Source: Pseudoalteromonas phenolica (GTDB lineage: Bacteria > Pseudomonadota > Gammaproteobacteria > Enterobacterales > Alteromonadaceae). From it: a stretch of DNA of 54,817 nucleotides. Position 1 is the first letter of the stretch, and each line of letters begins with the position of its first letter. This document shows positions 46,037 to 54,807 of this stretch, piece by piece. Under the pieces are notes generated by a model. The model saw only the letters and a list, made by a program, of their open reading frames with translations, was not told where the DNA came from and made no database searches. The translations under genes were made by a program, and so were the position numbers. The stretch spans positions 1-54,817 of the forward strand of contig NZ_PPSW01000031.1 of assembly GCF_005876835.1 (NCBI RefSeq), read 5' to 3'.

Positions 46037-48310
46037 ATGGCGTATATTCATAATTTAGGTTTTCCACGAGTTGGCAAAAAACGAGAACTCAAATTTGCAG
46101 TCGAAGCATATTGGCGAGGCGAGCTCACTCAGGTCGAGTTACTAGAGAAAGGCAAAATTATCAGAGCCGAGAATTGGGCTATACAGGCTGAAGCGGGCAT
46201 TGAATTACTCCCGGTTGGCGATTTTGCATGGTATGACCATGTACTCAATACCAGTTTATTAGTAGGGGCTACACCAAAGCGTCATGTAAATATTGATGGC
46301 AGTGTTGACCTAGATACATTATTCAGAGTAGGTCGAGGTAAAGCGCCAAGTGGTTGTGCTTGTGCTGCGAGTGAAATGACTAAGTGGTTTAATACCAACT
46401 ACCACTATATAGTACCCGAGCTTTCTAAAGAGCAAACCTTTGAACTTAGCTGGCAAGCATTGTTTGAAGAAGTCGCTGAAGCACACAGTCTTGGTTATAA
46501 AGTTAAACCTGTTTTGGTAGGGCCTGTCACTTATTTGCATTTAGCTAAGTGTGCAGATGAGCCGTTTAATAAGCTTTCGCTTCTGGAGAGATTGTTACCG
46601 GTTTATCAGCAAGTGTTACAAAAGTTGGCTGAACTTGGCGTTGAATGGGTACAGATTGATGAGCCAATTCTTGCCCTAGAGCTATCAGATGAGTATCGCA
46701 GTGCATTGCGCACTTCTTTTGCTACATTAAATGGACAAGGTGTGAAGGTTTTACTGGCAAGCTACTTTGATTCAGTAAAAGATTACTATGAAGATATTCA
46801 GCAATATCCTGTCGCAGGCGTGCATTTTGATTGTGTCGCAGGTGAGCAAGATCTTACAAAGCTAAACCAGCTTTTAAATGATGACCAAGTTTTATCTTTG
46901 GGGGTTATTAATGGCCGTAATATTTGGCGAGCAGATCTGTCTTCTATTTATGATCAAATCGAGCCCATAGCACAAAGTCGTGGTGATAATTTATGGTTAG
47001 CACCGTCATGTTCATTACTCCATACTCCGGTAGATTTAGATCAAGAAGAAAAGCTTGATGCAGAATTACGTTCTTGGTTGGCGTTCTCAAAACAAAAGGC
47101 ACAAGAACTTAAGCTACTTAAAACAGCCATTGAGAATAAAGCACTCACAACTTTAGATTTATATTCTGCGCCCGTAAAAGCCAGAGCGAGTTCTAAGCGC
47201 GTAAATAATCTTGTGGTTCAAGAAAAAGTGGCATTACTTACTTCTGAGCACGCAAAGCGACAAAGTGAATTTGCCAAACGTGTCAAAAAGCAGCAAGCCG
47301 CATTAGGACTGCCTTTATTACCAACTACAACCATAGGCTCTTTTCCACAGACGCAAGCCATTCGCCAAGCACGAAAAGAGTTTAAAGCCGGTGTTATTTC
47401 AGCCGCAGAGTACGAAAACCAAATGCAAGCGGAGATCCGTTATGCGGTTGAAGAGCAAGAAGCGCTTGATATCGATGTGCTAGTGCATGGTGAGGCTGAG
47501 CGTAATGATATGGTTGAGTATTTTGGTGAGCAGCTCGAAGGATTTGCATTTACGCAATTTGGTTGGGTGCAAAGCTATGGCTCTCGCTGTGTTAAACCGC
47601 CTATTATCTGGGGCGATGTATCTCGAGAAAAGCCAATGACTGTGAACTGGACGCAATATGCGCAAGCGCAAACCGCTAAGAAAATGAAGGGTATGCTCAC
47701 AGGGCCTGTCACCATTTTATTTTGGTCATTTGTTAGAGATGATCTCGACAAGCGAAGCATTGCAAATCAAATCGCATTGACACTTCGAGATGAAGTCGTC
47801 GATTTACAAAACGCGGGAATTAATATCATACAAATTGACGAACCAGCATTTCGAGAAGGCATGCCATTAAGGGCAAGTGAATGGCAAAGTTACCTTGATT
47901 GGGCTGCATATGCATTTAGAGTGTCGGCATCGGGGGTTAAAGATGAAACGCAAATTCATACGCACATGTGTTATGCAGAGTTCAACGACATTATTGGTGC
48001 AATCGCCGATATGGATGCTGATGTGATCACCATAGAAACATCTCGCTCGAACATGGAACTACTAAATGCTTTTGAAGATTTTGCCTATCCAAACGAAATT
48101 GGCCCCGGTGTGTATGATATCCATAGTCCGAATGTGGCAGACATTGCGTGGATCAAATCATTGATCCATAAAGCCGCCAAGAAGATCCCAGTAGAGCGTT
48201 TGTGGGTGAATCCTGATTGCGGTCTAAAAACTCGTGGATGGGAAGAAACCAGAGCTGCGCTTGATAACATGGTGAAAGCGACCAAAGAACTCAGAAAGGA
48301 ACTTGGATAA
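46037..48310 (+). CDS. metE: Cobalamin-independent methionine synthase MetE
   Basis: MetE transfers a methyl group from 5-methyltetrahydropteroyltriglutamate to homocysteine, the last step of methionine synthesis, without B12. The 757 residues (E. coli 753) form two TIM-barrel halves. The N-terminus has HNLGFPRVGKKRELK. The C-terminal half carries the zinc ligands in THMCYAEF (His643, Cys645) and NPDCGLKTRGW (Cys728), plus TTTIGSFPQT and QIDEPAFREGMP. AAGGAAAG precedes the ATG. Its expression is expected to depend on MetR encoded divergently. A strong terminator follows. Confidence 0.97.
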   Translation: MAYIHNLGFPRVGKKRELKFAVEAYWRGELTQVELLEKGKIIRAENWAIQAEAGIELLPVGDFAWYDHVLNTSLLVGATPKRHVNIDGSVDLDTLFRVGRGKAPSGCACAASEMTKWFNTNYHYIVPELSKEQTFELSWQALFEEVAEAHSLGYKVKPVLVGPVTYLHLAKCADEPFNKLSLLERLLPVYQQVLQKLAELGVEWVQIDEPILALELSDEYRSALRTSFATLNGQGVKVLLASYFDSVKDYYEDIQQYPVAGVHFDCVAGEQDLTKLNQLLNDDQVLSLGVINGRNIWRADLSSIYDQIEPIAQSRGDNLWLAPSCSLLHTPVDLDQEEKLDAELRSWLAFSKQKAQELKLLKTAIENKALTTLDLYSAPVKARASSKRVNNLVVQEKVALLTSEHAKRQSEFAKRVKKQQAALGLPLLPTTTIGSFPQTQAIRQARKEFKAGVISAAEYENQMQAEIRYAVEEQEALDIDVLVHGEAERNDMVEYFGEQLEGFAFTQFGWVQSYGSRCVKPPIIWGDVSREKPMTVNWTQYAQAQTAKKMKGMLTGPVTILFWSFVRDDLDKRSIANQIALTLRDEVVDLQNAGINIIQIDEPAFREGMPLRASEWQSYLDWAAYAFRVSASGVKDETQIHTHMCYAEFNDIIGAIADMDADVITIETSRSNMELLNAFEDFAYPNEIGPGVYDIHSPNVADIAWIKSLIHKAAKKIPVERLWVNPDCGLKTRGWEETRAALDNMVKATKELRKELG

Positions 48311-48351
48311 AATTAACTTTAACTAAAAGTAAAGTAGCTAGAAGATAAGAC

Positions 48352-48379
48352 AAAACCTGCGTAATGCAGGTTTTGTTTT
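48352..48379 (+). terminator. metE terminator
   Basis: AAAACCTGC (48352-48360) pairs with GCAGGTTTT (48366-48374) with a 5-base loop, then GTTTT. It may also serve the convergent gene on the minus strand. Confidence 0.85.
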
Positions 48380-48403
48380 ATTAATTTAAGTGGAAGGTCA
48401 CTT

Positions 48404-50782
48404 TTAAATTGGTAGCACCATCTCTGTATGTTTGAGTAATAACTCCATGGCTTTATCTGCTGGCAGTGGCTTTGACACAATATAGCCTTGACCAAATTGG
48501 CAACCTTTACGTTTTAGTAGCGCCCATTGTTTTGGGTTCTCAATACCTTCAGCAACCACAGTTAACCTTAAAGAGTGGGCTAGAGATAAAATAGCATCTA
48601 CCAAGGGGTTCTCTTTTTGTGTTAATTGATCCACAAAGCTCTTATCTATTTTCAGTACATGGATCGGTAACTGATGAAGATAACCTAGCGCCGAATAGCC
48701 CGTACCAAAATCATCTAGATAAAGTTTTACACCGAGTGGTTCTAATCCTTCAATTATTCGTGTTGCAAGGCTGAGGTTTTCAATTAACCCTGATTCGGTT
48801 ATTTCTAAACACAATGTTCCATTGGGTAACTGGTATTTGGTGTAGATCTCTTTCATAAAGTCTACAAACTCAAGACTGGCAAAGTGACGAGATGAGACAT
48901 TGACGGTTACTCGAATTGTCGGCATACCAGTGCGACGCCATTTTTGTAACTGTGCGCCTGCAAGTTCTAATAAGTGCAGGTCCAGATCAATGATCTGACC
49001 TGTTTGCTCAGCAATAGGAATAAAGTCATTAGGCGGTACAAAGCCAGTTTTCGGATGATGCCATCTTACTAGCGCTTCAAAGCTGACAATATGAGGGTCT
49101 TGCAACGCAAAAATAGGCTGAAAGAACAGCTCGAACTCATTGTTTTTGATGCCATGCTGCAAGTCGTTTTCAATATCGGCTTGGCGCTTTAGCTTACGGC
49201 GCATAGCGTTATTGAAGTAACAGACTTGGCCTCGACCACGAGATTTAGCTTCATACATGGCAGCATCGGCCTGTTGTAGTAATGAAATCGCATTATCTTG
49301 GGCACTTTCTGTAAATGCCACCCCAATGCTACTAGATGCTTGCAAAACATGACCATCAATATGCAAAGGTTTTGCAATTGCATTGGTGATACGTTCAAGT
49401 GCCAATTCTACTTGGTGTTTGTCCTGAACATTTTCCATGAAGATTGCAAATTCATCACCGCCCAATCGCGCAAAGGTATCTGTTTTTCGAATACAGCTTT
49501 TGATCATTTCCACAATGGCAATAAGAAAATGGTCGCCGACATCGTGACCGAGTGAATCATTAATACTTTTAAATCGGTCAAGATCTAAGTAAAGCAAGCA
49601 ATGAAGGTTTTTTTGCTTGGCGCGGCCTAAAGCCAATATGGCATGTTTGACACGTTCAAATAATAAATAACGATTTGCCAAACCAGTTAGCTCATCGTGT
49701 AATGCTCTATGTTCAAGAGCTTGGCGAGAAATTTGACGATCAATGGCCATACTTACTTGGCGACTTATATAGGTCAGAATCTCTAAGTCATGCGCTTCAA
49801 AGCTCTTATTCTTTTGGTAGCTTTGTAGCACAATAACACCTTGATATTGCTCATTAACTGTAAAAGGCACACCCAACCAAGAAAGCGGCGAACGACCGAG
49901 CATTTTAAAATGCCCGTCTTCAATGTGCTGTTTAAACTGTATTTGATCACATAGCAGAGGTTTATTACTTTTCAGCAAATAATACGACGCAGAATCTTTT
50001 AATTGGTCTTTTGAAATTTTTGGCGTTGCTAAACATTTTAATTCACTTTCGATAAGGTATTTAATTTCTAAGACATCTGATTTGCGGTTATAAAGCGCAA
50101 TAAAAAAGTTTTCCGCGGGTAACTGAGTATTAATGATTTGATATAAATCATCATAAAATGCATTTAGATCGGCTGACTTATATGCGATGTTGGCAATTTT
50201 TAATAAACATTGTTCAAGTTGTTGCGCTTGGTTTAATTGTCTTACTGTCGTTGTTAAATTATCAAGTGTACGAACCTGATATATTTTTGCGCTTAATAAA
50301 TGAGCAACGGTAGACAGTATTTGTAGATGCGCATCGGTAAAATAATTTAATTTAGGGTGTTCACAATCAATTACCCCGAGTAGGGTATTTTCATAAACTA
50401 AAGGCACACAAATTTCTGAAAGGGCAGGGCGAGAATCGGCAATATACATTGCTTCTTTTCTAACATCCCCAGACACAAAAGGGACTTGCGTTCGGGCCAC
50501 ATGCCCGGTGATACCTTGACCAATAGGAATACGAGTCTGGGCAACTTGGTAATCAATACTTTGATGTGCGACACCCATTGATGCAACTTCTTCTAAGAAT
50601 TCAGCCTGTTCATCTGCAAGATAAATAACACAGTCTACAAAGCCTAAACGGCTTACTACTTGAGAAGTTACATAATCAAAAAGTTCATCTAGCTGGGTGA
50701 TTTGCAAAAGCGAAGATGAAAATTGATTTATAATGCTGAGCTGTTCGGTTTTTGATTCTAATTTGTTGTTATTCGAAAGCAT
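48404..50782 (-). CDS. GAF-GAF-GGDEF-EAL cyclic-di-GMP protein
   Basis: A 792-residue cytoplasmic signalling protein with two GAF-like sensor domains (about 10-165 and 185-345), a diguanylate cyclase domain with intact RLGGDEF (GGDEF at 441-445), and a phosphodiesterase domain with intact EAL (569-571), VNVSSRHF, LEITES and DDFGTGYSALGYL. Both catalytic motifs look whole, so the net activity cannot be predicted. The sensor ligand is unknown. There is no membrane segment. I start at ATG 50782. It is divergent from pyrC, and a palindrome at 50825-50840 lies upstream. Confidence 0.92.
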   Translation of the reverse strand: MLSNNNKLESKTEQLSIINQFSSSLLQITQLDELFDYVTSQVVSRLGFVDCVIYLADEQAEFLEEVASMGVAHQSIDYQVAQTRIPIGQGITGHVARTQVPFVSGDVRKEAMYIADSRPALSEICVPLVYENTLLGVIDCEHPKLNYFTDAHLQILSTVAHLLSAKIYQVRTLDNLTTTVRQLNQAQQLEQCLLKIANIAYKSADLNAFYDDLYQIINTQLPAENFFIALYNRKSDVLEIKYLIESELKCLATPKISKDQLKDSASYYLLKSNKPLLCDQIQFKQHIEDGHFKMLGRSPLSWLGVPFTVNEQYQGVIVLQSYQKNKSFEAHDLEILTYISRQVSMAIDRQISRQALEHRALHDELTGLANRYLLFERVKHAILALGRAKQKNLHCLLYLDLDRFKSINDSLGHDVGDHFLIAIVEMIKSCIRKTDTFARLGGDEFAIFMENVQDKHQVELALERITNAIAKPLHIDGHVLQASSSIGVAFTESAQDNAISLLQQADAAMYEAKSRGRGQVCYFNNAMRRKLKRQADIENDLQHGIKNNEFELFFQPIFALQDPHIVSFEALVRWHHPKTGFVPPNDFIPIAEQTGQIIDLDLHLLELAGAQLQKWRRTGMPTIRVTVNVSSRHFASLEFVDFMKEIYTKYQLPNGTLCLEITESGLIENLSLATRIIEGLEPLGVKLYLDDFGTGYSALGYLHQLPIHVLKIDKSFVDQLTQKENPLVDAILSLAHSLRLTVVAEGIENPKQWALLKRKGCQFGQGYIVSKPLPADKAMELLLKHTEMVLPI

Positions 50783-50824
50783 GCACAATATTCATTCTGG
50801 TCCATGGCTATACGTTAACCTACT

Positions 50825-50840
50825 TGTCGTTAAAACGACA
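50825..50840. promoter_or_regulatory. Perfect palindrome upstream of the cyclic-di-GMP gene
   Basis: TGTCGTT and AACGACA surround two A residues, giving a 7-bp inverted repeat with a 2-base centre. It lies 43 bases upstream of the minus-strand start codon and 132 before pyrC, placed as an operator. I do not recognise the binding protein. Confidence 0.45.
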
Positions 50841-50971
50841 TAATAAAATAGGGTTATTAACGAATTTGATTGTAAATGAGTGTATAGAAGTTGGGAGTAT
50901 TTCGTCCTAAAAACTTTACTAGATAAGGCTAAGTGCCTATGATCGAGCAAACTGAGGAGCGGAAATAAGCA

Positions 50972-52012
50972 ATGACAAGTAAAGCAACTACCTTAACAAT
51001 TACCAGACCTGATGATTGGCATATTCACCTTCGTGATGGTGTGCAGTTAAAAGATACGGTTCGAGATGTGAGCCGTTACATGGGGCGCGCCATTATCATG
51101 CCAAATCTTGTACCACCTGCAACTTGTACAGACACAGCATTATCTTATCGTGATCGTATTATGGCTGCAGAGCCACAAGGCAATTTTGAGCCTCTTATGG
51201 TTTTATATCTAACAGATAAAACTACCCCTGAAGAAATCAGAAAAGCTAAAGCTACAGGTAAAATTTTCGCTGCAAAACTTTACCCTGCTGGCGCAACGAC
51301 CAATTCAGATTCAGGCGTAACTGACATTGAAAATGTATTTCCTGCATTAGAAGCAATGCAAGAAGTGGGCATGTTGCTATTAGTACATGGTGAGGTAACT
51401 GACTCTTCAATCGATATCTTCGACAGAGAAAGAGTGTTTTTAGAAACAAAACTATCTAAAGTTGTTGATGCTTTCCCTGGACTTAAAATTGTACTAGAGC
51501 ACATCACAACAAAAGATGCGGTTGAGTTTGTTGAAGCAGCCTCTGACAATGTAGCTGCTACTATTACTGCCCACCACTTACTTTATAACCGTAATCATAT
51601 GCTAGCTGGTGGTATTCGCCCTCATTATTATTGTTTACCTATTCTTAAGCGTAATACACATCAACAGGCACTAATAAAAGCTGCTACAAGCGGTAATCCT
51701 AAGTTTTTCTTAGGTACTGATTCTGCACCTCATGCCAAAGATAAGAAAGAAGCAGCATGCGGTTGTGCGGGTGCTTATACTGCTCACGCAGCAATTGAGT
51801 TATATGCTGAAGCATTTGAAGAAGTAGATGCATTAGATAAGCTAGAAGGCTTTGCTAGCCACTTTGGTGCTGATTTTTATGGTTTGCCTAGAAACAGCGA
51901 TACTATCACGCTAGAGAAGTCACCTTGGCAGGTGCCTGACAGTTACCCACTAGGTGATGCAGATGTTGTGCCTATTAAAGCGGGTGCAGAAATCGACTGG
52001 AAAGTAGTTTAA
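50972..52012 (+). CDS. pyrC: Dihydroorotase PyrC
   Basis: PyrC interconverts carbamoyl aspartate and dihydroorotate in pyrimidine synthesis. The 346 residues match the E. coli enzyme (348). The metal site is intact: RPDDWHIHLRDG with His17 and His19, AAKLYPAGATTNSDSG with the carboxylated Lys102, and LVHGEV, LEHITT and FLGTDSAPH supplying further His and Asp. GAGGAGCGGA lies before the ATG. The gene is closed by a terminator. In E. coli pyrC is controlled through start-site switching in its leader; I see no clear hairpin of that kind here. Confidence 0.97.
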   Translation: MTSKATTLTITRPDDWHIHLRDGVQLKDTVRDVSRYMGRAIIMPNLVPPATCTDTALSYRDRIMAAEPQGNFEPLMVLYLTDKTTPEEIRKAKATGKIFAAKLYPAGATTNSDSGVTDIENVFPALEAMQEVGMLLLVHGEVTDSSIDIFDRERVFLETKLSKVVDAFPGLKIVLEHITTKDAVEFVEAASDNVAATITAHHLLYNRNHMLAGGIRPHYYCLPILKRNTHQQALIKAATSGNPKFFLGTDSAPHAKDKKEAACGCAGAYTAHAAIELYAEAFEEVDALDKLEGFASHFGADFYGLPRNSDTITLEKSPWQVPDSYPLGDADVVPIKAGAEIDWKVV

Positions 52013-52041
52013 ATATAACTTAACTATTTTTTGTAATTTCT

Positions 52042-52067
52042 AAAACGCGCATTAAGCGCGTTTTTTT
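52042..52067 (+). terminator. pyrC terminator
   Basis: AAAACGCGC (52042-52050) and GCGCGTTTT (52056-52064) form a 9-bp stem with loop ATTAA and seven T. Confidence 0.9.
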
Positions 52068-52073
52068 GTGCAA

Positions 52074-52095
52074 TTATATTTCGTAACAAATATAA
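52074..52095. promoter_or_regulatory. AT-rich inverted repeat upstream of the H-NS-like gene
   Basis: TTATATTT (52074-52081) and AAATATAA (52088-52095) form a perfect 8-bp inverted repeat around CGTAAC. The surroundings are very AT-rich, as expected near H-NS-type genes that bind their own promoter. Function is inferred. Confidence 0.35.
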
Positions 52096-52197
52096 TATTT
52101 GCAAGTTTTTAATATATTTATACTATTAATATGAGTGTGTAATTGATTTAAAATACACAACTAAGCTAAATAGAAATTAAATATTTGAGAGAAGGCA

Positions 52198-52506
52198 ATG
52201 AAAGAAATAAAATCATTTATTAAGTCTGCAAGTGTTAGTGAGTTAGAAAAAGCACTTGGATTAATAAACGACGCAATTGCCTCACAAAAAGCGCAGGAAG
52301 CTGCAAAAGCAGAAGTATTAGCTTTAATTAAAGATAAAGGACTGACTGTTGAGGATTTGCTTGAAAGTACTCTGACTGACAAACGCAGTAAAGTAGCTAT
52401 TAAATATCGCATGGAGAAAGACGGTGAGATATTTGAATGGAGTGGTCGTGGAAAACGTCCTAAAGTATTTGTTGATGTTGACCTGCAACAATACGCAGTA
52501 ATTTAA
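52198..52506 (+). CDS. Short H-NS-family nucleoid protein
   Basis: A 102-residue protein of the H-NS histone-like type. It has an N-terminal helical oligomerisation part (about 1-60, KSASVSELEKALGLINDAI) and a C-terminal DNA-binding segment, KYRMEKDGEIFEWSGRGKRPKVF, in which the W-GRG--P pattern matches the H-NS AT-hook-like motif W-GQGR-P. It is shorter than E. coli H-NS (137). Such proteins silence AT-rich, often acquired, DNA. GAGAAGG precedes the start. radD follows after 53 bases on the same strand, so they may share a transcript. Confidence 0.8.
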   Translation: MKEIKSFIKSASVSELEKALGLINDAIASQKAQEAAKAEVLALIKDKGLTVEDLLESTLTDKRSKVAIKYRMEKDGEIFEWSGRGKRPKVFVDVDLQQYAVI

Positions 52507-52559
52507 GTTTAGTCTTTAGGTGAGCAGGCTTATAGGCTGCTCATTTGTTTTAGAGGTTA

Positions 52560-54302
52560 ATTATTTACACGCTCAGACCTTATCAGCAAGAAGCTGTTCA
52601 AAATACCATTTCTCATTTTAAGAAAACTAACGACCCAGCAGTAATCGTTTTACCAACAGGTGCAGGTAAAAGCCTTGTGATTGCAGAGTTGGCTAGACTT
52701 GCCCGAAAAAAAATTCTTGTTTTAGCTCATGTAAAAGAGTTGGTAGAGCAAAACAGTGAAAAATATAAAAGTTTTGGGCTACAAGCGAGTATTTTCTCTG
52801 CAGGTTTAAAACAAAAGTCACTTATTCATCTAGTCACCTTTGCCAGTGTTCAATCGCTTTCCAGAAATATCGACCAGTTAAATGAAGAATACTCCTTGGT
52901 CATTATAGATGAATGCCACCGCGTAAATGGGGATGGTAAAAGTCAGTACGGCAAAGTCATTTCAGCTTTGAAAGAACATAACGCGAGTTTAAAGGTGCTA
53001 GGTTTAACCGCGACACCATATCGTTTAGGCATGGGTTGGATCTATCAACATCATTATCATGGCTTTGCTAGAGGTAATAGCGACTCTCCATTTAAGAAGT
53101 GTATTTTCGAGTTACCTCTAAGATATATGATAAGCAATAAATACCTTACGCCGCCTAAACAAGTTGATCCGGCAATAAAACATTATGATTTCTCGAGTCT
53201 GACAACAGATAATTTTGGCAGGTTTAGTGAAACAGAAATGAATAGTTTGTTAGATAGCCAAACCCGAGCGACAAAAAGCATCATCGACCATGTGATAGAG
53301 CAAAGCACTTTAAGAAAAGGTGTAATGATCTTCGCTGCCACGGTTATGCATGCGAAAGAAATTTTTTCGTACTTGCCGCAAAGTGAAGCTGCACTGGTGA
53401 TTGGTGATACCCATCAGGCAGAGCGTGATGCCATTATTAAGAACTTCAAAAACAAACAAATAAAATACCTTATAAATGTATCCGTTCTTACGACTGGTTT
53501 CGATGCCCCCCATGTTGATTTTATCGCTATATTAAGACCAACCGAATCCGTCAGTTTGTATCAACAAATAGTTGGACGAGGCTTACGGCTTGCAGATGAC
53601 AAAAAAGAGTGTCTCGTTATGGACTTTGCAGGTAATCAGTTTGATTTGTTCCAACCTGAAGTGGGGGCTAAAAAACCTAGTTCAGATAACGAACCGGTTC
53701 AAGTACTTTGTCCTGGTTGTGGCTTTGCAAATATATTCTGGGGCAAAACAGATGAGCAAGGCAAAGTCATAGAACATTTTGGCCGCCGTTGTCAGGGACT
53801 ACTGGATAATGGCGAAGAAGAGCAACAATGTGACTATCGCTTTAAATTTAAAGAATGTGATGAATGTGGGGCTGAAAATGACATAGCAGCGAGGCAGTGT
53901 CATAAATGTCATTCTATTATGGCTGATCCAGATGATAAATTGAGAGCGGCACTGAATCTCAAAAACGCCATGGTTTTACGTTGTAGTGGTTTGTCTATTA
54001 CAACTCTGACCGATGAAAAGATAAAAGTAACTTACTTTGATGAAGATGGTGCATCTTGTAGTGAGGTGTACGACTTCAATAACAGTAAAAGTGTGTACGT
54101 TTTTAATAAGCAATACGCAAAACGTGTATCTGGTGTCTCTTCTCCAATTAACTTTAAGCAGGCTTCGGTAGTTCAACAATATGCGTACCAATTAAAAGCG
54201 CCTGACTTTGTGATTGCAAACCAACATAAGAAGTACGGTTGGCAAGTAAAGGAAAAGCTATTTGATTATGAAGGCAGTTATAGAGTCGCGGATAAGTCAT
54301 AA
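52560..54302 (+). CDS. radD: DNA repair helicase RadD, apparent ATT start
   Basis: RadD (YejH) is a superfamily 2 ATPase involved in recombinational repair. From residue 2 the protein reads IYTLRPYQQEAV, like E. coli MIFTLRPYQQEAV. Walker A is LPTGAGKS with Lys37, the same number as in E. coli when ATT 52560 is residue 1. IIDECHRVNG, GLTATPYRLG and QQIVGRGLR are further helicase motifs, and a Cys-rich zinc region (CPGCG, CDECG, CHKCH) lies near residues 370-460. No ATG, GTG or TTG exists between the in-frame stop at 52551 and Walker A. The first standard start is GTG 52677, inside the ATPase core. ATT at 52560 or 52563, after GAGG (52553-52556), is the only reasonable start. The length of about 580 fits E. 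coli (586). Confidence 0.88.
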   Translation: MIYTLRPYQQEAVQNTISHFKKTNDPAVIVLPTGAGKSLVIAELARLARKKILVLAHVKELVEQNSEKYKSFGLQASIFSAGLKQKSLIHLVTFASVQSLSRNIDQLNEEYSLVIIDECHRVNGDGKSQYGKVISALKEHNASLKVLGLTATPYRLGMGWIYQHHYHGFARGNSDSPFKKCIFELPLRYMISNKYLTPPKQVDPAIKHYDFSSLTTDNFGRFSETEMNSLLDSQTRATKSIIDHVIEQSTLRKGVMIFAATVMHAKEIFSYLPQSEAALVIGDTHQAERDAIIKNFKNKQIKYLINVSVLTTGFDAPHVDFIAILRPTESVSLYQQIVGRGLRLADDKKECLVMDFAGNQFDLFQPEVGAKKPSSDNEPVQVLCPGCGFANIFWGKTDEQGKVIEHFGRRCQGLLDNGEEEQQCDYRFKFKECDECGAENDIAARQCHKCHSIMADPDDKLRAALNLKNAMVLRCSGLSITTLTDEKIKVTYFDEDGASCSEVYDFNNSKSVYVFNKQYAKRVSGVSSPINFKQASVVQQYAYQLKAPDFVIANQHKKYGWQVKEKLFDYEGSYRVADKS

Positions 54303-54420
54303 ACCCTCAAGCAGAACGCCATATTTGTATGTTTTATAGCCGTAACATATATGAAAATAGACGTTTCGTTTAAAATGCACGCAAACAGTTAGTTTTTTGC
54401 ATTTTTCTTTAAAAAAGGGG
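54303..54420 (+). other. Upstream activating region of the rRNA operon
   Basis: A non-coding AT-rich stretch after radD. AT tracts such as TTTTTTGCATTTTTCTTTAA just upstream of P1 resemble an UP element. No gene is visible. Confidence 0.5.
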
Positions 54421-54448
54421 TTGCGTAATTTTCAGCTCTCCCTATAAT
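54421..54448 (+). promoter_or_regulatory. rRNA operon promoter P1
   Basis: TTGCGT (54421-54426), a 16-base spacer and TATAAT (54443-54448), followed by GCGACCCC. The 16-base spacing and GC-rich discriminator are typical of growth-rate-controlled rRNA promoters subject to ppGpp. Confidence 0.85.
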
Positions 54449-54558
54449 GCGACCCCACTGACACGGGGCGAGACGCTGAAAAGCAAATCAAAACGATGTC
54501 GAGTCAAATAAAACTTAATCTTAAAAACTTTCTTTACGAAAAAGATTAAAATTAAGTG

Positions 54559-54586
54559 TTGACATAAAAAGTGAAGTCGTTATTAT
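54559..54586 (+). promoter_or_regulatory. rRNA operon promoter P2
   Basis: TTGACA (54559-54564), a 16-base spacer and TATTAT (54581-54586), about 138 bases downstream of P1. A tandem P1-P2 arrangement is standard for gammaproteobacterial rRNA operons. Confidence 0.8.
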
Positions 54587-54613
54587 GGCGCTCCACTTCG
54601 CAGCAAGGCTGCG

Positions 54614-54650
54614 GTAACTAACCAAGATTAGTTACACTGTTCTTTAAAAA
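54614..54650 (+). promoter_or_regulatory. rRNA antitermination boxB-boxA
   Basis: GTAACTAA (54614-54621) and TTAGTTAC (54628-54635) form a boxB-like stem with a 6-base loop. TGTTCTTTAAAAA (54638-54650) matches boxA (E. coli TGCTCTTTAACAA). These sites recruit Nus factors, including NusA encoded in this window. Confidence 0.85.
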
Positions 54651-54807
54651 TATGAAGCAATCATCTGTGTGGGCACTCGTACAGATTGAGTTCTAACAGC
54701 TCTTGATTCAGGAGCAAAAAATTTAGAGTCTCAATTTCTTATGAGTGACTATATAGTCAATTTATACAGAATTCATTGAGCACGAATCTTCGGATTCAAA
54801 AAACTTT

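Noticed and set aside
52560..54302. radD as a pseudogene because it lacks a normal start.
   Set aside because: The frame is intact over about 580 codons with all helicase and zinc motifs, and ATT plus GAGG gives a full-length product.
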